26,867 bases of DNA from a virus, in the IMG/VR virus record IMGVR_UViG_3300025771_000155, positions 1-26,867 of that record; one strand, 5' to 3'. The notes under the pieces were generated by a model that was given only the letters and a program-made list of their open reading frames with translations, ran no database searches and was not told the DNA's origin. Within the stretch, counting starts at the first letter, position 1, and every line of letters begins with the position of its first letter. Positions 15,626 to 21,960 of the stretch are shown piece by piece. Made by a program: the position numbers and the translations under genes.

Positions 15626-16146
15626 TTGTCAAGTTCCTTAACACATATCCCGACATCACGCAATATCCTATGTTCTAATCTGCTCACAACGTGATCTAAG
15701 TGTCTTATTATGTCCTCTCTCGCTTGTCCTCTCATAGCTGCTCGACCTGTTGCATATTTCAATATCACATCAGAGCACTCTAAAATCCCGTTCTTGAGGC
15801 TTTCCACTTCCAGAACCCTACGGGTAAGGTATGAGCCTAGAATGGCCGTGTCGCGTCTCATAGGAGCTTCTGAGTAGTATATTCTCGAAAATGCCTGTCT
15901 GTGTGCCTTGTTACCCTCTGCTGAACTGATTATTTTACCAGCAATTAAGCCATTCATGATTATATTAGACGTATTAATGGCCTTCTGTTTACTCTGTTTG
16001 GCGTACTGTGGATCGGTAAACTTTCCCCGTGATTTTCTCCTGCATGGCTCGTGTGTTCCCCTGGCCCCAAGGTCAAAGTCTCCCCCACTTGACGGTTTGA
16101 GAGTGCTGAACGCATAAGCTCTGATTAAATTCTCTCTAGCTGACAT
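15616..16146 (-). CDS. Unknown protein at the early/late boundary, 176 aa
   Basis: The start is taken at ATG 16146 (MSARENLIRAYAFSTLKPSS) because the longer ORF from 16170 adds residues read inside the upstream gene; the overlap is then 11 bases. The product is basic and helical, with Gly-Gly-Asp-Phe-Asp-Leu-Gly-Ala-Arg-Gly early and several Arg-rich helices later (HLDHVVSRLEHRILRD). I do not recognise the family. It is the last gene before the gap that precedes the late operon, where lambdoid phages keep their late antiterminator Q, so a late regulator is a positional guess only. Confidence 0.65.
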   Translation of the reverse strand: MSARENLIRAYAFSTLKPSSGGDFDLGARGTHEPCRRKSRGKFTDPQYAKQSKQKAINTSNIIMNGLIAGKIISSAEGNKAHRQAFSRIYYSEAPMRRDTAILGSYLTRRVLEVESLKNGILECSDVILKYATGRAAMRGQAREDIIRHLDHVVSRLEHRILRDVGICVKELDNPR

Positions 16147-16348
16147 AAGTAAGCACCCCGTCAGAACCACAATACCTCAAGCTTGATACAAAACCCAAAA
16201 ACTGATCCAAATTATTTAGCGAGCAAACATAAGATTCATCCTTGCTTCTTAAAATTTTAAATAAGTTGCTGTTATTAAAATCCAACCTCAAGCCATGTTT
16301 TTTTAATTCTTTAACACCGTAGTAAAACATAATGTAATCATCTAACAT
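16136..16348 (-). CDS. Hypothetical protein, 70 aa
   Basis: The product starts MLDDYIMFYYGVKELKKHGL. It is a small mixed alpha/beta protein with two Cys and no recognisable motif. It overlaps the zinc-ribbon gene by 11 bases and the next gene by 11 bases, in line with the operon's packed style. Function unknown. Confidence 0.6.
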   Translation of the reverse strand: MLDDYIMFYYGVKELKKHGLRLDFNNSNLFKILRSKDESYVCSLNNLDQFLGFVSSLRYCGSDGVLTYVS

Positions 16349-16562
16349 TTGGCACCTCCCACATTCCTTGTAATCTTAGCTGCTCGATTTTACTCTGCTC
16401 TGGTATTTTCTTATTTAATTTTCTTAGCCTCTGAGTGCATGAGACACACTTGCCGCTTTTCGTGTAATACTTTCGTGATCTGCACCCTTCAACCTTGCAT
16501 GGCTCCCCGATGCGCGTGTGGCTCGATTCCTTTCGATGAACTGGTTTAAACTGGCCCGTCAT
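16338..16562 (-). CDS. Small zinc-ribbon protein, 74 aa
   Basis: The product has four Cys in the spacing C-x4-C-x11-C-x2-C (CKVEGC at about residues 22-27, then CVSC at 39-42) with Arg/Lys-rich flanks, as in small zinc ribbons that bind nucleic acid. The rest is basic and helical (TQRLRKLNKKIPEQSKIEQL). It overlaps the AlpA-like gene upstream by 17 bases. Role likely in early gene regulation or DNA metabolism; partner unknown. Confidence 0.65.
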   Translation of the reverse strand: MTGQFKPVHRKESSHTRIGEPCKVEGCRSRKYYTKSGKCVSCTQRLRKLNKKIPEQSKIEQLRLQGMWEVPNVR

Positions 16563-16905
16563 TGTATCCCCTCTTTCCGTGAACTAGATAAAGTTCAACA
16601 TCACTCACTAACCAGCTTTTAGCCTCCATTCTCACATTCCGAGACATATTATCTGTGAGTGCTGGCGCGAATCTACCTGTTGTTATTTTTTCTCTTAAAT
16701 CTTTTTCGTTAATTTTATACTCTCTAAGTATCTCGTAATAACTTATTGTTTCTGTGGACTTTGGTTTTAATACTTGGATTACACCCCCGTTTTTTAAAAA
16801 CTCCCTTGTTAGTTCCTCCAGTTCTGCACTTCTCATTCTTTTGACTTCCCAGCATTCAAGAAAAAAGACCTCGTGTTCTTCTTGCATTTCAACAGAAATA
16901 GACAC
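16546..16905 (-). CDS. AlpA/excisionase-like winged-HTH DNA-binding protein
   Basis: The C-terminal half (about residues 53-107) reads ISYYEILREYKINEKDLREK, then TGRFAPAL, then SWLVSDVELYL. This is the layout of MerR-superfamily AlpA/excisionase domains: a helix-turn-helix, a Gly-Arg-Phe wing, and a 'W..SDVE.YL' closing helix. The N-terminal half is helical and acidic with no known domain. Such proteins act as phage regulators or recombination directionality factors, but no integrase is seen in this window. The start at 16905 overlaps the preceding small gene by 17 bases. Confidence 0.6.
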   Translation of the reverse strand: MSISVEMQEEHEVFFLECWEVKRMRSAELEELTREFLKNGGVIQVLKPKSTETISYYEILREYKINEKDLREKITTGRFAPALTDNMSRNVRMEAKSWLVSDVELYLVHGKRGYNDGPV

Positions 16906-17095
16906 AACAGGGATTCAGGACACATTTTTTAAGCAGTTCTAGCTCCTTGCCCCGATCAATGCCTAAGTCTTGTAATAGTAATTCTAAATCCTTTAAAACT
17001 TCTTCTTTGTCAAAACCCTCTGAGCTAATAGTTCTGTGTTCGTCTTGATATGATGCCCTAAAAATATTCCCTTTTTTATTCACCGTTATTTGCAT
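16889..17095 (-). CDS. Hypothetical protein, 68 aa
   Basis: The product starts MQITVNKKGNIFRASYQDEH and has an amphipathic helix (FDKEEVLKDLELLLQDLGID) followed by a Cys-containing C-terminus (KKCVLNPCCVYFC). It overlaps ninG by 10 bases. The beta-strand start plus a helix resembles small HicB-like or anti-restriction folds, but the similarity is too weak to name. Function unknown. Confidence 0.6.
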   Translation of the reverse strand: MQITVNKKGNIFRASYQDEHRTISSEGFDKEEVLKDLELLLQDLGIDRGKELELLKKCVLNPCCVYFC

Positions 17096-17700
17096 TCCAT
17101 TTTCTCCATGTTTTGTTTCTTTAGTATGTTAGCCTCTTTTCTGTAGTAGTCTCTAATTTCTCTTAGTTCGTCGTGTGTGTATTTCATTGGTGGCTCTGGT
17201 GATTCTAATTTTAACACACGTTGCAAACCTATTTTTCTTATTAAGTTCTCTCTGTAGCTTCCGCTGTCGCCTTGCTTGAACCTGTTGCAACTAGATAACT
17301 GTTTGTGCACGTTGTCAGCGTTAAATCTCTTTTCAGGGTATGCGCCTACACTCAAATAATGGCCTGCGTCCCAGGGTGAACCAGTTATGTATTCTTTATC
17401 TATTGTGCCACCGCAACAAATACAAGTATCAAACCAATCCCTTTGAACTATCCATCTATTGAACTCTCTTTGCGCTTCCTTTGTTAACTGTCCCTTACCC
17501 TTTATTAACTCCTTGCGTTTTCTTAAATCCCTCTTAACGCTTTTCCGTTCTTCATCCTCCTTTTTCTTTAAAATTTTCTGGCTGTACTTAAAACCGCACG
17601 AAGGTGAGCACCATTGTTGCAAACTGTTTTTCTTTTCATACTCTCCCTTGCATATTTTACATTTATATTTTTTCGGCTTTTTCTTTCTCCCTTTCTTCAC
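17086..17700 (-). CDS. ninG: NinG/Rap-like recombination protein
   Basis: Lambda NinG (Rap) resolves recombination intermediates and promotes Red-dependent recombination. This 204-residue protein has the N-terminal zinc finger (C14, C17, C31, C35), then a Lys-rich coiled helix (40-75), and CICCGG (93-98). The family core is SPWDAGHYLSVGAYPEKRFN (108-127) followed by NVHKQ (130-134), SSCN (136-139) and YRENLIRKIG (149-158). Length matches the family. It pairs functionally with the annealase encoded on the plus strand at 25845. The start overlaps the preceding small gene by 38 bases. Confidence 0.9.
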   Translation of the reverse strand: MKKGRKKKPKKYKCKICKGEYEKKNSLQQWCSPSCGFKYSQKILKKKEDEERKSVKRDLRKRKELIKGKGQLTKEAQREFNRWIVQRDWFDTCICCGGTIDKEYITGSPWDAGHYLSVGAYPEKRFNADNVHKQLSSCNRFKQGDSGSYRENLIRKIGLQRVLKLESPEPPMKYTHDELREIRDYYRKEANILKKQNMEKMECK

Positions 17701-17848
17701 TCATCCTCCTTGTATAATCTTTGTAGTCATCCTTGAATTTATTTCGCCACCATATTTCCCAGTTATAACTTTTACCTGGCACCTTTTGTTTTCGTATGCG
17801 CCACACATAACGAGCAGCGCATAGTTTTAGGTGTTCGTAATCAGTCAT
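17663..17848 (-). CDS. Hypothetical basic protein, 61 aa
   Basis: The ATG (17846-17848) overlaps the stop of the NAMPT-family gene as ATGA, and the 3' end overlaps ninG by 38 bases. The product is rich in Lys, Arg, Trp and Tyr (RYVWRIRKQKVPGKSYNWEI) and ends in a charged helix, as in small nucleic-acid-binding proteins. No family recognised. Coupling to the previous gene is the best evidence that it is translated. Confidence 0.55.
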   Translation of the reverse strand: MTDYEHLKLCAARYVWRIRKQKVPGKSYNWEIWWRNKFKDDYKDYTRRMSEEREKEKAEKI

Positions 17849-19317
17849 AAATATTTATACAATCTATCTCTAATATTGCAAAATTCTTCTTCATTTTTTA
17901 TTATTCCGTTCTCAAAAACAACCTTCAATGAACCTTCCATTTCTTCTGATTCACTTACGTTGTCATATAATTTGTATTCACCATCTTCGAAATTAACTTT
18001 AAGCAATCCTTTTGCGGATTTCTTGCTACCATTATCCGTTGCTGGGTCTTTAAAAATGCTTTTTCTTTCCCCGTTAACAACCCCACTAGTTGCTTTTACA
18101 GCAAAACCAAAGCTATCCCTAGTTACATATTGATAAGTGTAAGACCCAACACCAAACACAACATTGTCAGACGAGAATCCTTTTAATTTTAATAACTCAA
18201 GTATTCTTTTAGCTCTATCAAGAGTAATTGAGTCACCATAAATTAGGCCAATCTTTTGATCTAATCTTTTAAATCCTTTTTCAGTTTCGGTGCCTCCAAA
18301 AGTATCCCATAGGCATCCAACAGCACCCATGTATTCAGGGCTACCAGCTTTCGCAGATTCATCCCCGCAAATAATCTTTACCGGGTCACCACTATCTGGA
18401 CGAATCACAACTTTACCGTTTCGCTCATTTATTGTTTTCTTTAGCTTGGGAAGGTAATCTGTAATAACTTTCCAAAAATCCCAAGTATCAGAAACAATTG
18501 AAACAATTCCTTCAGGATATGTTTCGGTTATTAATCTTTTGAAAGTATCAAACTCACCTTGTTTTGAACCCATGCACATCACCGAATGTTCGGTAGCAGG
18601 TACAGAAAATCCAATAGGTTCACTTCCAAAGTAATAATCTTCAATTAAATCTATTGCAGGTACTGTGTCCGTTCCGAGAAAGCTAGTTAAATGAGCTGCT
18701 CCGCTTAAAGCTGCATCGTAAATGCTTGACATGCCTCTGAAAGAGAAATCGTGAGCTTGAAAGTTTATAAATTCTAAGTTTGCCCCTGTTTCCTCTGCGT
18801 ATTTTGTCAACAGCCTTTTGTATTCATATGCAGTAGTCGCTGATGTTATCGGCTTCCACATATAGCAAGATAAAACAGTTTCTATGTAATTAGTCAGCCA
18901 GAAGAATTCAGGGTGAGTGTTTACTATTGTTAACAAAGGTACACCTATTGGGACTCTTGACCCTTCAGGCAAGGCTTTTATTTTTATTGGCAAATACCCT
19001 AACTCATGCAATTTTCTTATATGTTTAAAATCGAAACAGTTTTCATGTAAAGAGCTGAACATTCTTCTTTTATATTTTTCAATAACATGTTCAACATCAA
19101 GGCTGAAGAAATTATTATTCCATTCATCAATAAGGAAACTTTTTAAAAAGTACTGCAAACCAAAAAAAACAACTTTATGGTCAAAGTCGCCTAGAACATT
19201 GGCGAGCTTATCGCTTCTAGCCGATAAGTTAGAATAAACTTCGGTTGTTCCTGCTGGGTATTGGTTTCTGTGATCAGCTTTATAAAAATCTATTGCTGTT
19301 AATGGGTTAATGTACAT
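17845..19317 (-). CDS. nadV: NAMPT-family enzyme (NadV; candidate nicotinamide ADP-ribosyl transferase, Namat)
   Basis: The 490-residue product is a full-length nicotinamide phosphoribosyltransferase-family enzyme. It shows FYKADHRNQYPAGT (11-24), HDFSFRGMSS (189-198), SVPATEH with the catalytic His (H244), VSDTWDFW (275-282) and RPDSGDP (306-312). The glycine loop binding the phosphates reads GVGSYTYQ (389-396) instead of the GSGGGLLQ of cellular NAMPT. Adjacent to a PRPP-synthetase-family gene two bases upstream. In the phage NARP1 pathway the homologous pair makes ADPR-pyrophosphate and joins it to nicotinamide, rebuilding NAD+ that host defences destroyed. Activity as classical NadV (NMN synthesis) remains possible. 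The sequence is visibly more A+T-rich than the head genes. Confidence 0.9.
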   Translation of the reverse strand: MYINPLTAIDFYKADHRNQYPAGTTEVYSNLSARSDKLANVLGDFDHKVVFFGLQYFLKSFLIDEWNNNFFSLDVEHVIEKYKRRMFSSLHENCFDFKHIRKLHELGYLPIKIKALPEGSRVPIGVPLLTIVNTHPEFFWLTNYIETVLSCYMWKPITSATTAYEYKRLLTKYAEETGANLEFINFQAHDFSFRGMSSIYDAALSGAAHLTSFLGTDTVPAIDLIEDYYFGSEPIGFSVPATEHSVMCMGSKQGEFDTFKRLITETYPEGIVSIVSDTWDFWKVITDYLPKLKKTINERNGKVVIRPDSGDPVKIICGDESAKAGSPEYMGAVGCLWDTFGGTETEKGFKRLDQKIGLIYGDSITLDRAKRILELLKLKGFSSDNVVFGVGSYTYQYVTRDSFGFAVKATSGVVNGERKSIFKDPATDNGSKKSAKGLLKVNFEDGEYKLYDNVSESEEMEGSLKVVFENGIIKNEEEFCNIRDRLYKYL

Positions 19318-19319
19318 TT

Positions 19320-20159
19320 TTAAAATTTTCCTAGAACAGTTACAAAATCAGTTTCTTCTATCGAATTGAATGGAATGTATACAAATATGTGCTTAATGTT
19401 CTCCCTTAGCGAATCAAATCCATTTGAAAAAATTCCGTGAGTTACATACAGATATATGTCCCTTGCTCCATTTTTTTTCAATTCTTCAGATAGAGCAATA
19501 AACGTCCTTCCGCCGTCGCATATGTCGTCTATTATTATTAAGTCTTTTCCATTTACATCACCTCCAACAGAAACCTTATCAATGGAGCCGTCCAAATGGT
19601 TTCTAATCTTTTCACAATAAACAACGCTCATCTCATATATTTTTTCAAGAGGCTCAACTTTTTCTCTAGACCCCTTATCTGGGCTTATAATAGTTAATCC
19701 TTTGTTATTAATTAATTGACCAAGTCCAGAATTTTTAACAAATTCGTATTGAAAATTAGGAAGTGAATTATGTATTAATTCTAAAGCCACATCAGAATGA
19801 GGATCCCATATTTCTACACAATGAAAATTCATTGAATTTATTATGTTTGCTACTACTTCCAAGCTGAAAGCTTCTCCATAATTGCAAACCCTATCTTGTC
19901 GTGCATAAGGTAAGTAGGGGCACACAAGTCTTATTTTGGAATTTGGTGCTATTCTTCTAACTGCATCAACGGTAAGAATCATAAAAATTAAATCATCTGA
20001 AGACTTAATGTGAGATTTAATTACATTATGACCTATATTAACTTTTGCTTCAGATATGTTTACGTTGCATTCGCCCCCAGAGAATTTAGTGCATACCACC
20101 TGTTTTCCGTTAAGCTTAATATATGGCATAAATCTATGCCAATTTTCCTTAGCTCCCAT
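19320..20159 (-). CDS. prs: PRPP-synthetase-family kinase (candidate ADPR-PP synthetase, Adps)
   Basis: The 279-residue product follows the ribose-phosphate pyrophosphokinase layout: PYLPYARQDR (81-90), YGEAFSLEVVANII (94-107), WDPHSD (118-123, the metal-binding segment), SPDKGSREK (159-167), a YCEKIRN segment where the Lys/Arg flexible loop lies (181-187), and the PRPP loop LIIIDDICDGGRT (207-219). It is shorter than cellular Prs (about 310-315 residues). GGGAG stands 10 bases before ATG 20159; an inner ATG at 20129 is an alternative. Paired with the NAMPT-family gene, it fits the NARP1 system, where this enzyme transfers pyrophosphate to ADP-ribose. Confidence 0.88.
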   Translation of the reverse strand: MGAKENWHRFMPYIKLNGKQVVCTKFSGGECNVNISEAKVNIGHNVIKSHIKSSDDLIFMILTVDAVRRIAPNSKIRLVCPYLPYARQDRVCNYGEAFSLEVVANIINSMNFHCVEIWDPHSDVALELIHNSLPNFQYEFVKNSGLGQLINNKGLTIISPDKGSREKVEPLEKIYEMSVVYCEKIRNHLDGSIDKVSVGGDVNGKDLIIIDDICDGGRTFIALSEELKKNGARDIYLYVTHGIFSNGFDSLRENIKHIFVYIPFNSIEETDFVTVLGKF

Positions 20160-20173
20160 AACTTTTAAACTCC

Positions 20174-20626
20174 CTATGCTGTCATGCCTTGATCTTGTCT
20201 CATACCGTAATACACCGAGTCCTCTGGTATAGTTATTGGTATTCTGTAGTCAATGCAGAAATTATGTATACATGTCATAAAATTAAAAAACTGCTTAACT
20301 GATAAATCACTCGTGTGTTTTGGTATAGTCCTGTGCATTACCCTTTTTTCTGCGCAATCCCAAAACGGCTCAACTATTGTCGGTAGATACATTCCTTTTA
20401 GTTTAGCTTTTATCGTCTCCTTACTGACTGCTGCACCGCATTCCAAATGTATTTTACCTACAGATTTAAAATAACGTGATATTTCATCGCACCACATGTG
20501 GAGCAGGGAGTTTTGGTCTTTGCTTCTGCCATCATCCAAAGTTACAACCGTTGGGCATGAAATAGAATCTACTGCATCTAATGCATCTTGCTTTGAGCTG
20601 CTTCCTGTAACGTTAATTCTAATCAT
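20174..20626 (-). CDS. ninB: NinB (Orf)-like recombination mediator
   Basis: The product has TVVTLDDGRSKDQNSLLHMW (about residues 26-45), containing the 'RS.DQN...W' signature of lambda NinB/Orf and related phage proteins, then EISRYF and a helical C-terminal half with MHRTIPKHTSDLSVKQFFNF (about 96-115) as in the family. NinB loads recombinases at single-strand junctions. Length (150) is usual. It fits with NinG and the Red-beta-like protein in the same phage. The assignment is by motif; the C-terminal half is not lambda-like. Confidence 0.75.
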   Translation of the reverse strand: MIRINVTGSSSKQDALDAVDSISCPTVVTLDDGRSKDQNSLLHMWCDEISRYFKSVGKIHLECGAAVSKETIKAKLKGMYLPTIVEPFWDCAEKRVMHRTIPKHTSDLSVKQFFNFMTCIHNFCIDYRIPITIPEDSVYYGMRQDQGMTA

Positions 20627-20652
20627 CTAGTGCTAAAACCTCCTGCCAGCTT

Positions 20653-20871
20653 CTAACGTTCATCTGGAACCATCTCATCAGTTTGTTTGTAGTTAGTCAT
20701 ATACTTATCAAAAAGATCACCGATAACTTTTAAAAGCTCTCCTTTTGCTTTTTCAATATTAATCTGATCTATTGAGTATTTATCCTGCTGTACTAAAGAC
20801 CAGACATCATTGATTAAAGTTTTCCCTGAAACTACAACCTCAAATCTGTAATAATCAGCACGATCAATCAT
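20653..20871 (-). CDS. Hypothetical protein, 72 aa
   Basis: The product starts MIDRADYYRFEVVVSGKTLI and ends QTDEMVPDER. It has a short beta-rich start and a helical second half (KAKGELLKVIGDLFDKYMTN). Not recognised. It stands between the CsrA-like and NinB-like genes with short spacers on both sides. Function unknown. Confidence 0.6.
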   Translation of the reverse strand: MIDRADYYRFEVVVSGKTLINDVWSLVQQDKYSIDQINIEKAKGELLKVIGDLFDKYMTNYKQTDEMVPDER

Positions 20872-20886
20872 TAGTAAAACCTCATA

Positions 20887-21099
20887 TTAATCTTGTCTAA
20901 ATCTAGCATCATGCAATGGCCATCCCCGTCTCTCTAAAACTTCCCGTCTTAAAATATTCAACTCTTTGCTGAAGTGAAAATAAAGCGTGATTATATCACC
21001 GTCCAACTCCACATTAAATGATCCCAATATAATCTCGTCTTCTCCTTCTCCGTATGTTATGTAAGTTTCCTGCCCTGGTCTGCGTGTTATTTTTAACAT
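20887..21099 (-). CDS. csrA: CsrA-like RNA-binding regulator
   Basis: CsrA binds GGA motifs in mRNA leaders, mostly over ribosome binding sites. This 70-residue protein starts MLKITRRPGQE, matching the MLxLTRRxGE start of CsrA. It has five beta-strand-like stretches ending IITLYFHFSKELNILRREVL (about residues 36-55), which matches 'VRIGV.AP.EV.V.REEI' including the RNA-contacting Arg (R51/R52) and Glu. It is slightly longer than host CsrA (61), with extra residues in the central loops and a basic tail. Phage-borne CsrA could retarget host or phage translation. Confidence 0.72.
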   Translation of the reverse strand: MLKITRRPGQETYITYGEGEDEIILGSFNVELDGDIITLYFHFSKELNILRREVLERRGWPLHDARFRQD

Positions 21100-21108
21100 G
21101 GTTCTCCT

Positions 21109-21315
21109 TTAGGCTTTAACTTTTCCGCAATATAAAACACTTGATAATGCAATTTGGTTTATTTCAACGCCACCTTCAATACTATCATTTTTTATTAGAT
21201 CAAAAACCTTCTTCATTGTTCCTTTTGTCCATTTTTTCTTTAAAAAAATTTCAATTGAACCTGAACAACTACCGTTGAATGAGTAACACACAATGTATAA
21301 GTGATATTTTCCCAT
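21109..21315 (-). CDS. Hypothetical protein, 68 aa
   Basis: The product starts MGKYHLYIVCYSFNGSCSGS. It has a beta-strand N-terminus, then a charged helix (KKWTKGTMKKVFDLIKNDSI) and a hydrophobic C-terminal strand. Three Cys are present without a metal-site spacing. No family recognised. It lies between the CsrA-like and DUF551-like genes in the same operon. Confidence 0.55.
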   Translation of the reverse strand: MGKYHLYIVCYSFNGSCSGSIEIFLKKKWTKGTMKKVFDLIKNDSIEGGVEINQIALSSVLYCGKVKA

Positions 21316-21331
21316 ATTAACCTCTCCCTAT

Positions 21332-21523
21332 TTATCTCGGATACTCAAAGTAATCCCAGTGTGTTACTCCATCCAGCTTGTATTGATCTCCGCTGTGAGA
21401 GTGGAAAAAACATTCTTGATCTATGCAATAGTAACCACAAAACAAATCTCCATTTTCATCTAACATCGCCAATATTCTTTTAGGGTGAGGCAGTACTTCT
21501 TTAGCGTCTTTCCATTCTATCAT
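21332..21523 (-). CDS. DUF551-like small protein, 63 aa
   Basis: The product reads IEWKDAKEVLPHPKRILAML, then FCGYYC, and ends GVTHWDYFEYPR. The pattern 'W......LP.....VL........GYY.......THW.....P' is that of DUF551, a small phage/bacterial domain of unknown function found among early phage genes. Its start overlaps the end of the helicase-loader-like gene in an ATGA-type junction. Confidence 0.65.
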   Translation of the reverse strand: MIEWKDAKEVLPHPKRILAMLDENGDLFCGYYCIDQECFFHSHSGDQYKLDGVTHWDYFEYPR

Positions 21524-21960
21524 TTTAGATTCTCCCTTATCTCGTTAATAAATTTACTCCTAGAATCTTTTGATTTCTCCTTTGCTGTTTGGTCTTCAAT
21601 CCTGTTAGACCTGGGTAGTATTTTGTATGCTTGCCAGTTAGTTGAGTGTTCGTCTTTTTGAAGACAGAAGTTTCTAAACTTTTTAGCATCAAGATACTTT
21701 TCGTCAGAGTCTAAAAAACGCTTGTAACCATTATAGATTTGTTTTGCTGTTAGTCCCTGACAAAGTTCTGTGAATATTTCAAACTGGTCTCCATCAGTTA
21801 AACCCATTCGGTCTATCCAAAAATCCCCTTGTATCCTTGTCATTTGATCCCATAGGTACGCTATACCCCTCTGCACGTGATTCTCTGAGCTTTGCTTTTG
21901 CTCTTTCGAGTCTGTGCCAGTATTGAGTGGGCGTTTCACCAGGTCTCCTACCGATTTCAT
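21520..21960 (-). CDS. Lambda P-like helicase loader, start uncertain
   Basis: The core YLWDQMTRIQGDFWIDRMGL (about residues 36-55 from this start), followed by LTAKQIYNGYKRFLDS and AKKFRNFC, matches P-type replication proteins ('LW..M...YG..W', 'G.T..Q...GL......W.P....F...C') that bring DnaB to the origin. The frame is open from 21966 (TTG), with an ATG at 21960 and a GTG at 21876; all lie inside the preceding O-like gene, so 83-167 bases overlap in another frame. The next ATG (21843) would drop part of the core. Gene order O then P supports the call. Confidence 0.65.
   Translation of the reverse strand: MKSVGDLVKRPLNTGTDSKEQKQSSENHVQRGIAYLWDQMTRIQGDFWIDRMGLTDGDQFEIFTELCQGLTAKQIYNGYKRFLDSDEKYLDAKKFRNFCLQKDEHSTNWQAYKILPRSNRIEDQTAKEKSKDSRSKFINEIRENLK

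Noticed and set aside
17845-20159. Ordinary KVP40-like NadV/NadM NMN salvage pathway
   Set aside because: No adenylyltransferase (NMNAT/Nudix) gene is present beside the pair; the partner is a Prs-family enzyme, which fits the ADPR-based route better.
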